Shown: positions 16,367 to 25,600 of the stretch, in pieces
How the letters are laid out: each line of letters begins with the position of its first letter
Position numbering within the stretch: position 1 is the first letter of the stretch
Assembly (NCBI RefSeq): GCF_900177675.1
Contig: NZ_FXWM01000001.1
Location: 2,675,001-2,739,000, forward strand
Reading direction: 5' to 3'
Source of the DNA: Bacillus sp. OV166
GTDB taxonomy: Bacteria > Bacillota > Bacilli > Bacillales > Cytobacillaceae
Length of the DNA stretch: 64,000 nucleotides
The notes under the pieces: generated by a model
Databases searched by the model: none
The model's input: only the letters and a program-made list of their open reading frames with translations
Told to the model about the DNA's origin: nothing
Position numbers and translations under genes: made by a program

Positions 16367-16528
16367 CTATTGTAGTGGCTTTTCAAGCAGGAGCTCAGAT
16401 GCTGGGAGGGTAATTATTTTCCCGCCAATTTGAACATGAACGGTATCGTTGAAAATGGCTTTTACAATTCCTTTTAAAGAAATGGTGGAATTAACTGAGA
16501 TTTTTTTCGCTTCAGATTGATTTGCCAA
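16367..16528 (-). CDS. Small conserved protein, paralogue B (53 aa)
   Basis: Starts at TTG 16528 with AAGGGTG about 9 bases upstream and has exactly the length of paralogue A (13851-14012). Residues 9-30 (K-I-S-V-N-S-T-I-S-L-K-G-I-V-K-A-I-F-N-D-T-V) are identical to A except I/V; the C-terminal eight residues diverge (ELLLEKPLQ against DFALDKPAQ). Many third-position changes between copies support translation. Function unknown; A and B flank the tetR-ywaC-CBS group in the same orientation. Confidence 0.75.
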   Translation of the reverse strand: MANQSEAKKISVNSTISLKGIVKAIFNDTVHVQIGGKIITLPASELLLEKPLQ

Positions 16529-16698
16529 ATTAACCAACACCCTTCAAAATAGTTATGAAAATATTATATATGAAGAAAAGGAAATTAAGCTAGTATAAAT
16601 AATCAGAAAAGTTAAAAAATATTTTCCGTTTTGTGAACGCAAAAATAATTTATCTTCTATTCTTATGTGGGATGCAAATGATTGGTGAGTATTTTACT

Positions 16699-17817
16699 CT
16701 ATTCCCTTTTTAAAAAGGTAAGATGTATTTGTATGATTTCAGAACGACTGCCAATCCGAAGTGGAGGACCCCAAAAACCATAACCGGATGAAACAATGGA
16801 ATGAAGCTGACTTTTCTGAAGATAGCCCCAATCATTTTCAAATATCCTTTTTGTAATCAGATGATTCGGTGCCATTTGCCCTCTGTGTGTATGGCCTGAT
16901 AAAAGTAAGTCGACACGATTTTCTTGCGCTTGAGTTATTTCAGCTGGCTGATGATCCATCATAATAATTGGCAGGGATGGATCAATATCTGTTAGAAAAG
17001 CTTCAATCGGTAGCCGATTTCGATCAGATTTGTCTTTTCGACCTGCAAGATAAAAGCTGTCGGCTATTTTGAATACTTGATCCAAAAGGATAGTTATCCC
17101 GATTCGTTCCATTTCCTGCAAAAACTTTGGAATTCCGCCACCATAATATTCATGATTTCCTAGGACTCCATAGACACCTAAGGGAGCCGATAACTCCTTC
17201 ATGACATCAGCCATTTTCTTTTGAGTAAATGGCTCGGGATCGTCGTCAATGATATCGCCTGGCAGTAAAATGATATCCGGCTTTAGCGCATTTACGTTAC
17301 GGACAAGCCGGCGAACATGTCGGATGCCTGAAAGTCTGCCAAAATGCATATCAGAGGCCATGGCAATTCGAAGCTCAGTTAGATTGCCCACCTGTTTTGG
17401 AATGACAAGTGAAAAAGTCCGAACGACTGGGCTATATGCATTAAACGTTCCGAAGATAAATAGAATAACAAAAGATATTAACACCGCTCCTCCTACCCAA
17501 TTGATGACTGATGTTGTGGAAAAATCCGCAAAAATGAGAACAAAGGCAACAAGATTGGAAAGAGGCAGGAAAAGGATGGCATATTGGAATAATCCAAACC
17601 AATAAGAGCCGATCATTTTAAATAGAGGCACTTTTTTTGTGAAATGTCCGATGATGTATGAATAGGAAATGAGACTAACGACTAAACCGTATATCCATTT
17701 ATCCTGCAAATCAAATACTGAATGCAGCCAAACCCAGCCGTTCCAACCGATATAAAATGTTATGGCAGAATAAACAATTATGATGGTCATGAAATTTATC
17801 AAGTAGCGTGGTTTCAT
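16699..17817 (-). CDS. Membrane-anchored metallophosphoesterase
   Basis: 372 aa. Residues 1-~135 hold four hydrophobic segments; the C-terminal calcineurin-type domain has DMHFGR (~155), GDIIDD (~187), GNHEYYGG (~222), a lone His near 290 (MMDHQP) and HTHRGQ (~311), the full bimetal set. It resembles the YkuE/YaeI group acting on lipid-linked or cell-envelope phosphate esters; the substrate is not identified. ATG 17817 has AAAGGAGC upstream. The promoter carries a TetR-type operator (17855-17868) shared with the tetR gene 3 kb away. Confidence 0.9.
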   Translation of the reverse strand: MKPRYLINFMTIIIVYSAITFYIGWNGWVWLHSVFDLQDKWIYGLVVSLISYSYIIGHFTKKVPLFKMIGSYWFGLFQYAILFLPLSNLVAFVLIFADFSTTSVINWVGGAVLISFVILFIFGTFNAYSPVVRTFSLVIPKQVGNLTELRIAMASDMHFGRLSGIRHVRRLVRNVNALKPDIILLPGDIIDDDPEPFTQKKMADVMKELSAPLGVYGVLGNHEYYGGGIPKFLQEMERIGITILLDQVFKIADSFYLAGRKDKSDRNRLPIEAFLTDIDPSLPIIMMDHQPAEITQAQENRVDLLLSGHTHRGQMAPNHLITKRIFENDWGYLQKSQLHSIVSSGYGFWGPPLRIGSRSEIIQIHLTFLKRE

Positions 17818-17854
17818 CGATTGCTCCTTTATTGAGGGAATATTCCTTAAAACA

Positions 17855-17898
17855 TGAAATGTAGTTCAAGTATTGCATGGGCATGTAAGGGCTGTCAA
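17855..17898 (-). promoter_or_regulatory. Metallophosphoesterase promoter with TetR operator, site 3
   Basis: Minus strand: TTGACA (17893-17898), 18-bp spacer, AATACT as -10 (about 17869-17874), then the dyad TGAACTACATTTCA (17855-17868). Sequence and layout copy the leftward promoter at 14219-14248. Confidence 0.6.
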
Positions 17899-17984
17899 TT
17901 AATCCAACCCATGTGGTTAGTTTGCTTTTATGTCTTTCATAAATCTTTTGTAGCAACCGTTCCCGTCACTTTCCTGAGGTATGA

Positions 17985-17990
17985 TATAAT
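17985..17990 (+). promoter_or_regulatory. Probable -10 element of csoR
   Basis: TATAAT at 17985-17990, 24 bp before the csoR start; no convincing -35 was seen. Confidence 0.45.
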
Positions 17991-18013
17991 ATTCCCAAAA
18001 AGGAGATGGACCA

Positions 18014-18361
18014 ATGTCTAATGAAGTAGGGAAGGTAGATGAACTTTTTGATAATACCTGCTGTTCAGATGAAGGCAGCGATCGGAAGAGTCATCATCCG
18101 GATAAAGTAAAAAATAATCTTGTTACGAGACTAAACCGGATTGAAGGGCAAATTCGCGGCATAAAAGGCTTAATTGAAAAAGATACATATTGTGATGATG
18201 TCATTAACCAGATATCAGCCACACAATCCGCCTTAAACAGTGTCGCCAAAATCCTGCTTGAAGGTCATATGAAAAGCTGTGTTGTCGAAAGAATTCAACA
18301 AGGTGATTTTGAAGTCTTGGATGAAGTTCTCGTCACCATCCAAAAATTAATGAAAAAATAA
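18014..18361 (+). CDS. csoR: Copper-sensing repressor, CsoR family
   Basis: 115 aa all-helical repressor. The Cu(I) ligand set Cys60, His85, Cys89 has the x-C...H-x3-C spacing of CsoR (25 and 4 residues), and RLNRIEGQIRGI (~39-50) is the DNA-contacting helix. The N-terminus is longer than usual and holds CC and HH pairs (residues 16-17, 27-28) that might bind additional metal. ATG 18014 has AAAAGGAGATG upstream. It directly precedes the multicopper oxidase island, which it probably controls, though no classical CsoR operator was identified with confidence. Confidence 0.88.
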   Translation: MSNEVGKVDELFDNTCCSDEGSDRKSHHPDKVKNNLVTRLNRIEGQIRGIKGLIEKDTYCDDVINQISATQSALNSVAKILLEGHMKSCVVERIQQGDFEVLDEVLVTIQKLMKK

Positions 18362-18822
18362 TCTAATCTATTGGTGTTCTAAGGACAACCAAAAAATAAT
18401 ATTTTTCGAAGGAGAATGTACCCTGGTACATTCTTTTTTATTTTATAGGAAATTAGGTCTATTTAAGAAGAAAAATTGAAAGAAACGTCGAATAATATAT
18501 TTGAAATATTCTGATAAATATATTATTATAAATAAAAATTCAAAGGATTTTTCCCAACCATCTCTAAAAACATTATTGTCGTGAGTGATGGGAAACGAGG
18601 AAAAAAGTTGGACCTGCATATTCCTCAATCGTGATTTTTTTAGTAAAATTGTACGATTTACCTGCTTTTTTACCTTCTAAAATATGAAAAAATGACTGGA
18701 CCTTTTTTACCTCAGTAAAAATATCACAAAACAAAAAATGTCAATCCTTTTAGGAATTTTCCCAACTATTCATGAATAGTTATTTAGTACTATTAAGATA
18801 GTTTTATGAAAAGGAGGAAAAC
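18362..18822. other. 461-bp spacer: csoR terminator, palindrome, oxidase promoter
   Basis: Starts with an intrinsic terminator, GAATGTA (18414-18420) / TACATTC (18427-18433) plus T6. The middle is very AT-rich with no supported gene. Just before the first oxidase gene lies a perfect 18-bp palindrome (18764-18781) and a -10-like TATTAAGAT at about 18791-18799. Confidence 0.6.
18764..18781. promoter_or_regulatory. Perfect 18-bp palindrome, possible operator
   Basis: AACTATTCATGAATAGTT is fully self-complementary. It lies 41 bp before the first oxidase gene, about where a -35 box would be. No T run follows, so an operator is more likely than a terminator; the binding protein is unknown. Confidence 0.55.
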
Positions 18823-20238
18823 ATGAAGCGTAGAGATTTTGTTAAGTATGCAGGGGGCGGTATTGCTACGTTATTCGTAGGAAGTATGATGCCTTCGTGG
18901 ATTGCAGGTAACCAGCTTTTTGCATCACAACAAGTTCAAGAACTGAACTTTACAATTACCGACGCGATAAAGGATATGGCATCACATAATGCTATTAACA
19001 AAGCGCAATGCTATTTCTGGCTTTACAAAGAGAAAAACTTCCCTGCAGAGGTACCTGGCCCCCATATTTTTACCACTGTGGGAAGTACAGTTAAGGTTAC
19101 AGTAACAAATGGATTGGATGAACCCCATGCGTTTTACATAGGAGGATTAGTCGACACTGGTACAATACGTCCTGGAGCTACAAAAACAGTTCAATTCGTT
19201 CCGGCTGAGGCAGGAACCTATTTATATTATGACAACCTGAATGCCCCTGTGAACCGAATAATGGGTCTCCATGGTGCGCTTGTTGTCATGCCCAAAGAGG
19301 CAAAAGCAGGCCATAGATTCACTCCTTACTCTAACCCAACACCCGCAGTTCAACAGCTTTTTGACGATTTTGGGACCGCTGCTCACTTCCCTGGATTAGC
19401 ATGGGAGGAAGGAGATGATGCGACCAATACTCCAGCCTTTCGGCAGTATATCTGGATTCTTCACGCTGCAAGTTCGCGCCTATTTGCGGAAGTTGGAAAG
19501 TACCCGGCTGGAAAAGATTATCCGGCAGCACAATTTGTCAAGGCATATCAGACTGATAAATTCCGATCAGATGGGTTAAACAAAAAACCCGAATTCTTTA
19601 CAATAAGCGGACAGTCTGGATGGTTTTCAGCGCACAACCCCTATATTACACCAAACCATCGGGTCGGGGAACCATGTATCATCCGAATTCTAAATGCCGG
19701 TATGTCCTTGCATTCGCTGCATATTCATGCGAACCATATCTATGTAACTGGGGTTAATGGTGAGGTCCAAAGAAACCCATACTGGATAGACACGTATACA
19801 GCTCATCCACTGGAAATCGTCGAATGGGCGGTTCCTTATATTAGACCACCGGATGTTCCTAATAAGCGTGGTATCGGTCTAGCAGATGAGCCGTTGATGT
19901 CAATTGCGAATCCCGCCATCTCTGGCTCCCAGCCGCACCCGGTCTGGCCGCCGATTGAAGAGTTGAACACCTTCTTACCAGAAAAAGGCGAGAAAGCTGG
20001 AGATTTCGATATATCTGTAAGAATGTCCCCTATCTGTTACCCAATGCATGACCACTCTGAAGCGAGTCAATCCGCACAGGGCGGTAACTACGGACTCGGA
20101 ATGATGAGCGGGATACATTTTATAGGTGATCGCAATATAACTGGAGGAGTAACAACCTTCCCAGATCCTCCATCATCTCATGGTCCTGATATGTCAGGTA
20201 CGGCGGCGGGACCAGACATATCTCATTCAGATCATTAG
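18823..20238 (+). CDS. Tat-exported cupredoxin/multicopper-oxidase protein, incomplete ligand set
   Basis: 471 aa. The N-terminus KRRDFVKYAGGG is a twin-arginine signal. Cupredoxin domains fill the rest (COG2132-like). The N-terminal domain lacks the usual HxH pairs (PHAFYIGG and YLYYDN stand where HWH and HSH would be). The C-terminal domain has H297-S-L-H300-I-H302 and H409-D-H411, that is two HxH pairs, but no type-1 Cys (Asp410 replaces it) and no third T1 His. On its own it can supply only half a trinuclear copper site; the next protein carries the other half plus a T1 site. AAAGGAGGAAAAC precedes ATG 18823. First gene of the oxidase operon. Confidence 0.85.
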   Translation: MKRRDFVKYAGGGIATLFVGSMMPSWIAGNQLFASQQVQELNFTITDAIKDMASHNAINKAQCYFWLYKEKNFPAEVPGPHIFTTVGSTVKVTVTNGLDEPHAFYIGGLVDTGTIRPGATKTVQFVPAEAGTYLYYDNLNAPVNRIMGLHGALVVMPKEAKAGHRFTPYSNPTPAVQQLFDDFGTAAHFPGLAWEEGDDATNTPAFRQYIWILHAASSRLFAEVGKYPAGKDYPAAQFVKAYQTDKFRSDGLNKKPEFFTISGQSGWFSAHNPYITPNHRVGEPCIIRILNAGMSLHSLHIHANHIYVTGVNGEVQRNPYWIDTYTAHPLEIVEWAVPYIRPPDVPNKRGIGLADEPLMSIANPAISGSQPHPVWPPIEELNTFLPEKGEKAGDFDISVRMSPICYPMHDHSEASQSAQGGNYGLGMMSGIHFIGDRNITGGVTTFPDPPSSHGPDMSGTAAGPDISHSDH

Positions 20239-20293
20239 GCTTAGATTTTAAAAAATAAAACTATAAAATTGGAAAACGAAAAGGAGAAATGAT

Positions 20294-21607
20294 ATGTCTT
20301 TTTCGAAACCTGGGCACAAAATCCCACGCAGGTCCGTAGCCGGCCATGAAGCCGAATGGGTGAAATCCTTTGATCCCCCCAAAGCAAGTCCACCTACACC
20401 GGATTTGCTTAAACCGACGAATCCGGTTCCTGCGTTTGTTGCTGCAAATGTTCCTGGAGCAATAATGGCACTGCCCTATACGCAAAGGGTTCACTTAATG
20501 CACGGTACAGACCTGAAAATGTGGGATGGCAAGAAAATTGAATATTTTCTAATCGGAAATCCTGATGTTCCCATGGCTGCGAACGGCACTTTTCCTGGAC
20601 CAACGATCCGAGTACCACGTGGTGTTGTCTTTCACGGACAAGTGGAAGGTCATGGGCAGCCACCACACACGATCCACTGGCACGGAATTGAGCCTACTGC
20701 CATTAACGACGGGGTCGGGCACACCTCGATGGAGGTAGGGGACTACACGTACCAGTGGCAGCCAAACCATATCGGCAGTTATTTCTACCATTGTCATAGA
20801 AATACGATCCAGCATTTTGAGTTCGGCCTATACGGGTTCCTAATCATCGAACCACCTGATGCCTATGATCCGAAGGATGGTAAAAATGTCGGAGGTTACC
20901 CACGACGTACGGCAGCAAATCTAGCGAATTATCCAGTGTTTCCTGGATTTGTAGGCGGAAATCTCGAGAGCGGTGACCCTCATGCGATGACCGTACCATA
21001 TGATGTAGAAGCCCTTTGGGTCATTGATGACATTGATTCTGTATGGCGTGAACAGGCAGAGAATGCCCATCAAACCTTTCCTGAGCATGGTGATCAGCCT
21101 GGAGTCAATGACGATTTTCATAATAATGACAAAGGAAGTTACGATTTCTTTGCCTTTCATGATTACAACCCTGACTACTTCGTTGTGACCGGTCAAAACT
21201 TCCCTGGCCGTGTAGGCGGTGCTGCATCCATCCGCACTGGTGTGACGATTCCCCCTGAATTAAATAGCGGGGTAAAAGGAATGCAGGTTTCAATTAATGC
21301 AAAGGTAAATCAAACAATCCTTGTCCGGATGCTCTGTGCAGCCTTTGTCAAGATAAAGGTGGTTTTCACAGTGGATGTTGTCTGTATCGCCTATGATGGA
21401 CGTTCCCTTGGTGTGCCTCCGTTTGGCAAGTATAACTATCCGTATACCATTAAGGCAGGTACGCCGATTGAAATGAGTACTGCGCAGCGCTGTGATGTCC
21501 TGATTCGAACAACAAAGCCTATGAACTCCTATGCACAGGTTGAGTACAGACATCATCTAAGCGATGCCTTTCTATTTAATGGCAGGATTCCGTTTGTAGT
21601 TCAATAG
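20294..21607 (+). CDS. Multicopper oxidase protein carrying T1 site, no signal peptide
   Basis: 437 aa cupredoxin protein. Its first domain has H125-T-I-H128-W-H130-G and H166-C167-H168 with His174 (HCHRNTIQHFEFGLYG), giving a type-1 copper site (His125, Cys167, His174) and two HxH pairs. The second domain (from about residue 300) shows cupredoxin strands without ligand pairs, so the trinuclear site must be completed by another chain; the Tat protein encoded just upstream has exactly the missing HIH and HDH pairs. No signal peptide (starts MSFSKPGHKIPRR), so export bound to the Tat partner is plausible (inference). AAAAGGAG precedes ATG 20294; 55-bp gap from the upstream gene, 40 bp to tatA. 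Confidence 0.85.
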   Translation: MSFSKPGHKIPRRSVAGHEAEWVKSFDPPKASPPTPDLLKPTNPVPAFVAANVPGAIMALPYTQRVHLMHGTDLKMWDGKKIEYFLIGNPDVPMAANGTFPGPTIRVPRGVVFHGQVEGHGQPPHTIHWHGIEPTAINDGVGHTSMEVGDYTYQWQPNHIGSYFYHCHRNTIQHFEFGLYGFLIIEPPDAYDPKDGKNVGGYPRRTAANLANYPVFPGFVGGNLESGDPHAMTVPYDVEALWVIDDIDSVWREQAENAHQTFPEHGDQPGVNDDFHNNDKGSYDFFAFHDYNPDYFVVTGQNFPGRVGGAASIRTGVTIPPELNSGVKGMQVSINAKVNQTILVRMLCAAFVKIKVVFTVDVVCIAYDGRSLGVPPFGKYNYPYTIKAGTPIEMSTAQRCDVLIRTTKPMNSYAQVEYRHHLSDAFLFNGRIPFVVQ

Positions 21608-21647
21608 AAAAAATGATGAAGCCGACATGAAACAGGAGGGAAAGTAG

Positions 21648-21854
21648 ATGTTTAGTAATATTGGTGTCCCTGGACTAATCTTGATCTTAGTCCTAGCATT
21701 AATCGTGTTCGGACCGAGTAAACTTCCTGAGTTAGGGCGTGCGGTAGGAACCACATTGAAAGAGTTTAAAAAATCTACCAGAGAAACCTTGTCCGATTTT
21801 AATTTTGAACCTGAAAAAGAATCGAAGGATAAACTTCCCCCTTCTTATCTATAA
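21648..21854 (+). CDS. tatA: Sec-independent translocase component TatA
   Basis: 68 aa: short N-terminal transmembrane helix ([17 protein letters not shown]), the [14 protein letters not shown] hinge and an amphipathic basic helix, then a short acidic tail. This is the pore-forming TatA/E subunit of the twin-arginine system. No tatC is in the window. Lying directly after the oxidase pair, of which one has a Tat signal, it is probably dedicated to their export. A hairpin with T7 follows at 21888-21915. Confidence 0.93.
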   Translation: MFSNIGVPGLILILVLALIVFGPSKLPELGRAVGTTLKEFKKSTRETLSDFNFEPEKESKDKLPPSYL

Positions 21855-21887
21855 GATTCATAAAGAACGAAAATAATGAAAAATAGC

Positions 21888-21915
21888 AGCTTCCCTTAAA
21901 ATGGGGAGTTTTTTT
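21888..21915 (+). terminator. Terminator after tatA
   Basis: CTTCCC (21890-21895) / GGGGAG (21903-21908), followed by T7. It separates the Tat/oxidase genes from the copC-copD part, which may have its own promoter. Confidence 0.65.
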
Positions 21916-22029
21916 CAAAGGATAATAGTACAAATGTCGTTGCCAAGTGGATAATCTCATTTGGCAACAATATCGATAGTATTCAGCAAAAAGTATATTT
22001 ACATGGGAGATAGGAAGGTGGTAGATTCA

Positions 22030-22638
22030 TTGAAAAAATTCATCGTATTATTCTTAGGGGCAATCTTGTTCTTGCCAACGATAGCAAGCGCACATACTCA
22101 ACTTTCAGGTTCTAACCCACAACAAGGACAAGTTATTTCTGAGGATATCAAGGAGATTTCGCTTACCTTTGAAGGAAATATTGAAAAATTAAGTACGATG
22201 GGACTGCTAGAGGGTGATAAAGAAATCCCGCTTAATCAGATCCAAATTCAAGGAGCAAAAATGGTAGGTACCTTAATAACACCCTTAGATAATGGTACAT
22301 ACAGACTTCAATGGAAAATAGCCGGACAGGATGGTCATCCTGTTACTGGTGAAATACAATTTCAAGTTCAAAAGAATCAGTCTGGTCAGTATCCCAATAC
22401 ACCGACAACAAATCAAGAACAAGGATCAACAAGTGAGCAGAATCAAAATCAAGGAACAAATAGTGAGGTAAAAGAAAATCCATCGACTACAACAGCCCAG
22501 CAAACTAACGTGGAAAAGGCTGAAATAATCAACAAAGAAGACCCTGAGAAATCATCAAACAACTTAATTGTTATTATTTTTATTGGTTTGTTAGTAATTT
22601 TGGTTATCGGATTTTTTCTGTTATTCAGAAGGAAGTGA
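22030..22638 (+). CDS. CopC-domain copper-binding protein, membrane-anchored
   Basis: 202 aa from TTG 22030 with AGGAAGG about 11 bases upstream; the frame is open to 21961 but a signal peptide (KKFIVLFLGAILFLPTIASA) begins here. Cleavage after ASA would leave His as the first residue, the known CopC copper ligand, and DGHP (GQDGHPVTGE) supplies the others. A 60-residue N/Q/T/E-rich linker leads to a C-terminal membrane helix (LIVIIFIGLLVILVIGFF) and RRK. It likely carries copper outside the membrane and hands it to the CopD part of the next protein, 7 bp downstream. Confidence 0.88.
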   Translation: MKKFIVLFLGAILFLPTIASAHTQLSGSNPQQGQVISEDIKEISLTFEGNIEKLSTMGLLEGDKEIPLNQIQIQGAKMVGTLITPLDNGTYRLQWKIAGQDGHPVTGEIQFQVQKNQSGQYPNTPTTNQEQGSTSEQNQNQGTNSEVKENPSTTTAQQTNVEKAEIINKEDPEKSSNNLIVIIFIGLLVILVIGFFLLFRRK

Positions 22639-22645
22639 TGAATAG

Positions 22646-25600
22646 ATGGGCTACATTATTCCTATTACTGAATTTGGACATTATTTATTATTTTCGATAT
22701 TAGTAGGACACGTAGTTTTGCTATTCATTCCCGAAACGAGAAAACCCAAAATTCACATCAGTAAGCCACTATTACTTCTTTGTCCGCTTGGGATTATTCT
22801 TTTTACGTTTGCGCCTCTTTTACAAGTTATTCTCTATTTTAATAATAGTGGTGGTTTTCTATCAGCGGTATTAACTGTTCTAACAGATTTTGAGATTGGC
22901 AGGGCATGGATATTTATTTGCATTTTAGCTGTACTCCTATGGATTACGATTTATGTAAATGGATCGAGATTTTTTCGTGCTCAATGGTTACTTTTGATGA
23001 TCTTTGCTATCGGAAATGCCAGCCATGTGGCATCGATAGACTTCTGGCCTGGTGTATTTTCGCATTCTATTCATTTTCTAGTAGTGTCAGTATGGGTAGG
23101 TGTTTTACTTCATGTGGGGTGGTTTTCGAGTAATCGAGAAAACTGGTCCAGTTTTTTACGCTGGTTTACACCACTTGCAATCGGCTGCTTTGTAGTCATT
23201 ATAATAACAGGATTTATGATCATGTTTGTGGTTGTAAATAAAGAACAATACTTAAACAGTTGGCAGGTTCCGTACGGACGGATGTTACTCATCAAGCATA
23301 TTAGCATTATACCTGTTTTAACCTTTGCGTTCCTTAATGGCTTCCTTTCAAGAAAAACAGTCAAGCTCCCAAGCTTTAATCCACGACCATGGATCAAAGC
23401 TGAGAGCCTAACTTTATTAATTGTCTTTTATTGTACTGGTGTACTGGGGACATTACCCCCGCCACATGAAGTTGATGCCACACAGACATTGGCGGCAAAT
23501 CCGACATGGCTAGAATGGCTACTTGCAAAAAATACGTTTATTTCTGGTCAAGTAGAACTTGTACCAACGATATCTTCCGCTCTATTAATAGTTATTTCAC
23601 TGTTATTTTTATTTCTTATCCTTATTAGTTATAAATTGATGAGTCATACCCTTGCGATTGTTTTTGGTACTTGTTTTATAATCACCATTTATTTAGGCTT
23701 GATGTTTGCGGTTAATTTAGATACCGAGAATTTTACAGCAATAAATAAGGTGGCATCGAATTCCATCGAATCAGATGATCAAATTCATATTCCCATTCCA
23801 ATTCATACCTCTAGTAAAAACGTTGCAACAATCGACAGCAGCCATTCATCTAGCAACCTAGAAAATCAATCGTCAAAGACAAATGCAAATAATAGTAATA
23901 TTATTCTTACAAATGAAACAATGAATTTAAACAATCAGTGTTCAAAAAATGCACCAGTTCGTAAATTTACTATCGCCGCAATAAATGTGGACATGGTTTA
24001 CAACAAATTTGGCGACCACCATCCCTCTGCTAAGGTTTATGCATTAAAAGAGGATGTGGCGAAAATACAACAATCAATTGAGGCCAATCCTGGAAAGCCA
24101 GTAAAAGAATTACAGCCTCTTACTCTTCGTGCCAATAAAGGGGACTGCATAGAGGTTACCTTCTCCAATCAGTTAACAGAAAAAGCATCGATCCATATTG
24201 ATGGGGTAGGTTACGATGTGCAAACATCTGACGGAACCGTAGTTGGATATAATTCCAATTCAACTGCTGTTCCAAATGCTGAGATCATTTACCGTTGGAA
24301 TACGGAAGAGGAAGGAACTTTCTTTTTTTATAATGGGGCGGATTTGACTTTCTATACGGATCCAACCGGTGGAAAAGGGACCATGGGAGATGGATTGTTC
24401 GGTGCATTAATCGTCGAACCGATCGGTGCCAAGTGGACCGACCCACAAACAGGAGGAGAATTATCGAGCGGGTTATATGCTAATATCGAGCTCCCTAATC
24501 AACCGGATTTTCGTGAGTTTGCGCTTTTCTTTCATGATGGAGTGGAAGCACTAGGGAAGAATCAACCAGTTGGAACTGAACCTCCCCATACGGACGGTGA
24601 ACCTGCGGATAATGAAGAAAATCCCGCTGATGGTGGTAAGGACCCTGCTGATCCGGAAAATGATCAGTATGGAGTCGAAAAAGAACTTTATGCAGTCAAT
24701 TATCGGGCGGAACCTCTAGATGAACGAATGGAAAACGCCATTACGGAAGATGGGAAAGACCCAACGATGTTTTATTCTTCCTGGGTATATGGCGACCCGG
24801 CAACGCCAATAACCCCGGCTTACGTTGGGGATCCTGTTAGATTTCGAATTATTGGGGCAAATGAGGAAGAAAACCATGTTTTTCATCTTCATGGGCATCG
24901 CTGGAAAAGTGATACAAAGAAAACAAATACGGTAGACTCCGAAACACTTAATATAGGCAGCTCCCAAACTGCCGAACTAACAAATGACGCTGGATATATC
25001 CAAAATGGTAAAGGAGCACCAGGCGATTATTTATGGCATTGCCATCTATTCCCTCATTATTTACAAGGAATGTGGGGACTTTTGAGAGTTTTTGATAAGT
25101 TGCAGCCTGACTTATTGCCGTTAATGGACCGGCAGCCACTTGCCGAACCAACAAAGCAAAATCCTGGATTCCCGAATTACATTCCTGGGGAGCAGGGGAA
25201 ACGTGCACCGAAGCCACCAGATCCGGAACTCCGTCCAGCTACGGAAAAAGAAAAAGAAGCTTTAGGAGCACTTGTACCGGGCGCACCTAATTTTGATCGC
25301 TGTCCAAAAACGGCACAGGTTCGCAAATATAATGTCGTGGGTATCCAAACGGATATTGTTTACAATACCGAGGGTGATCATGACAAAGATGGGCGGATGT
25401 TTGTCCTTGCCGAAGATGAAGCAAAAATATTAAACGGGACTCTAAGACCGCGTCCACTGGTGATTCGTGCCAACGAAGGAGATTGTGTGGAAGTCACCTT
25501 GGAAAACCATTTATTTAATGCGGATGAACCTAATGCACTTTCGATGCACATTCATTATGTTGGTTTTGATCCCTTGGGTTCAGATGGAACAGCGGTTGGC

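Noticed and set aside
18414-18433. CsoR operator reading of gaatgtaccctggtacattc
   Set aside because: It is followed by T6 right after csoR and is better explained as the terminator; it lacks the GC-rich core of known CsoR sites.
18443-18628. Minus-strand 61-codon frame between csoR and the oxidase operon
   Set aside because: Phe/Ile-rich from AT-rich DNA, no ribosome binding site, no recognisable sequence.
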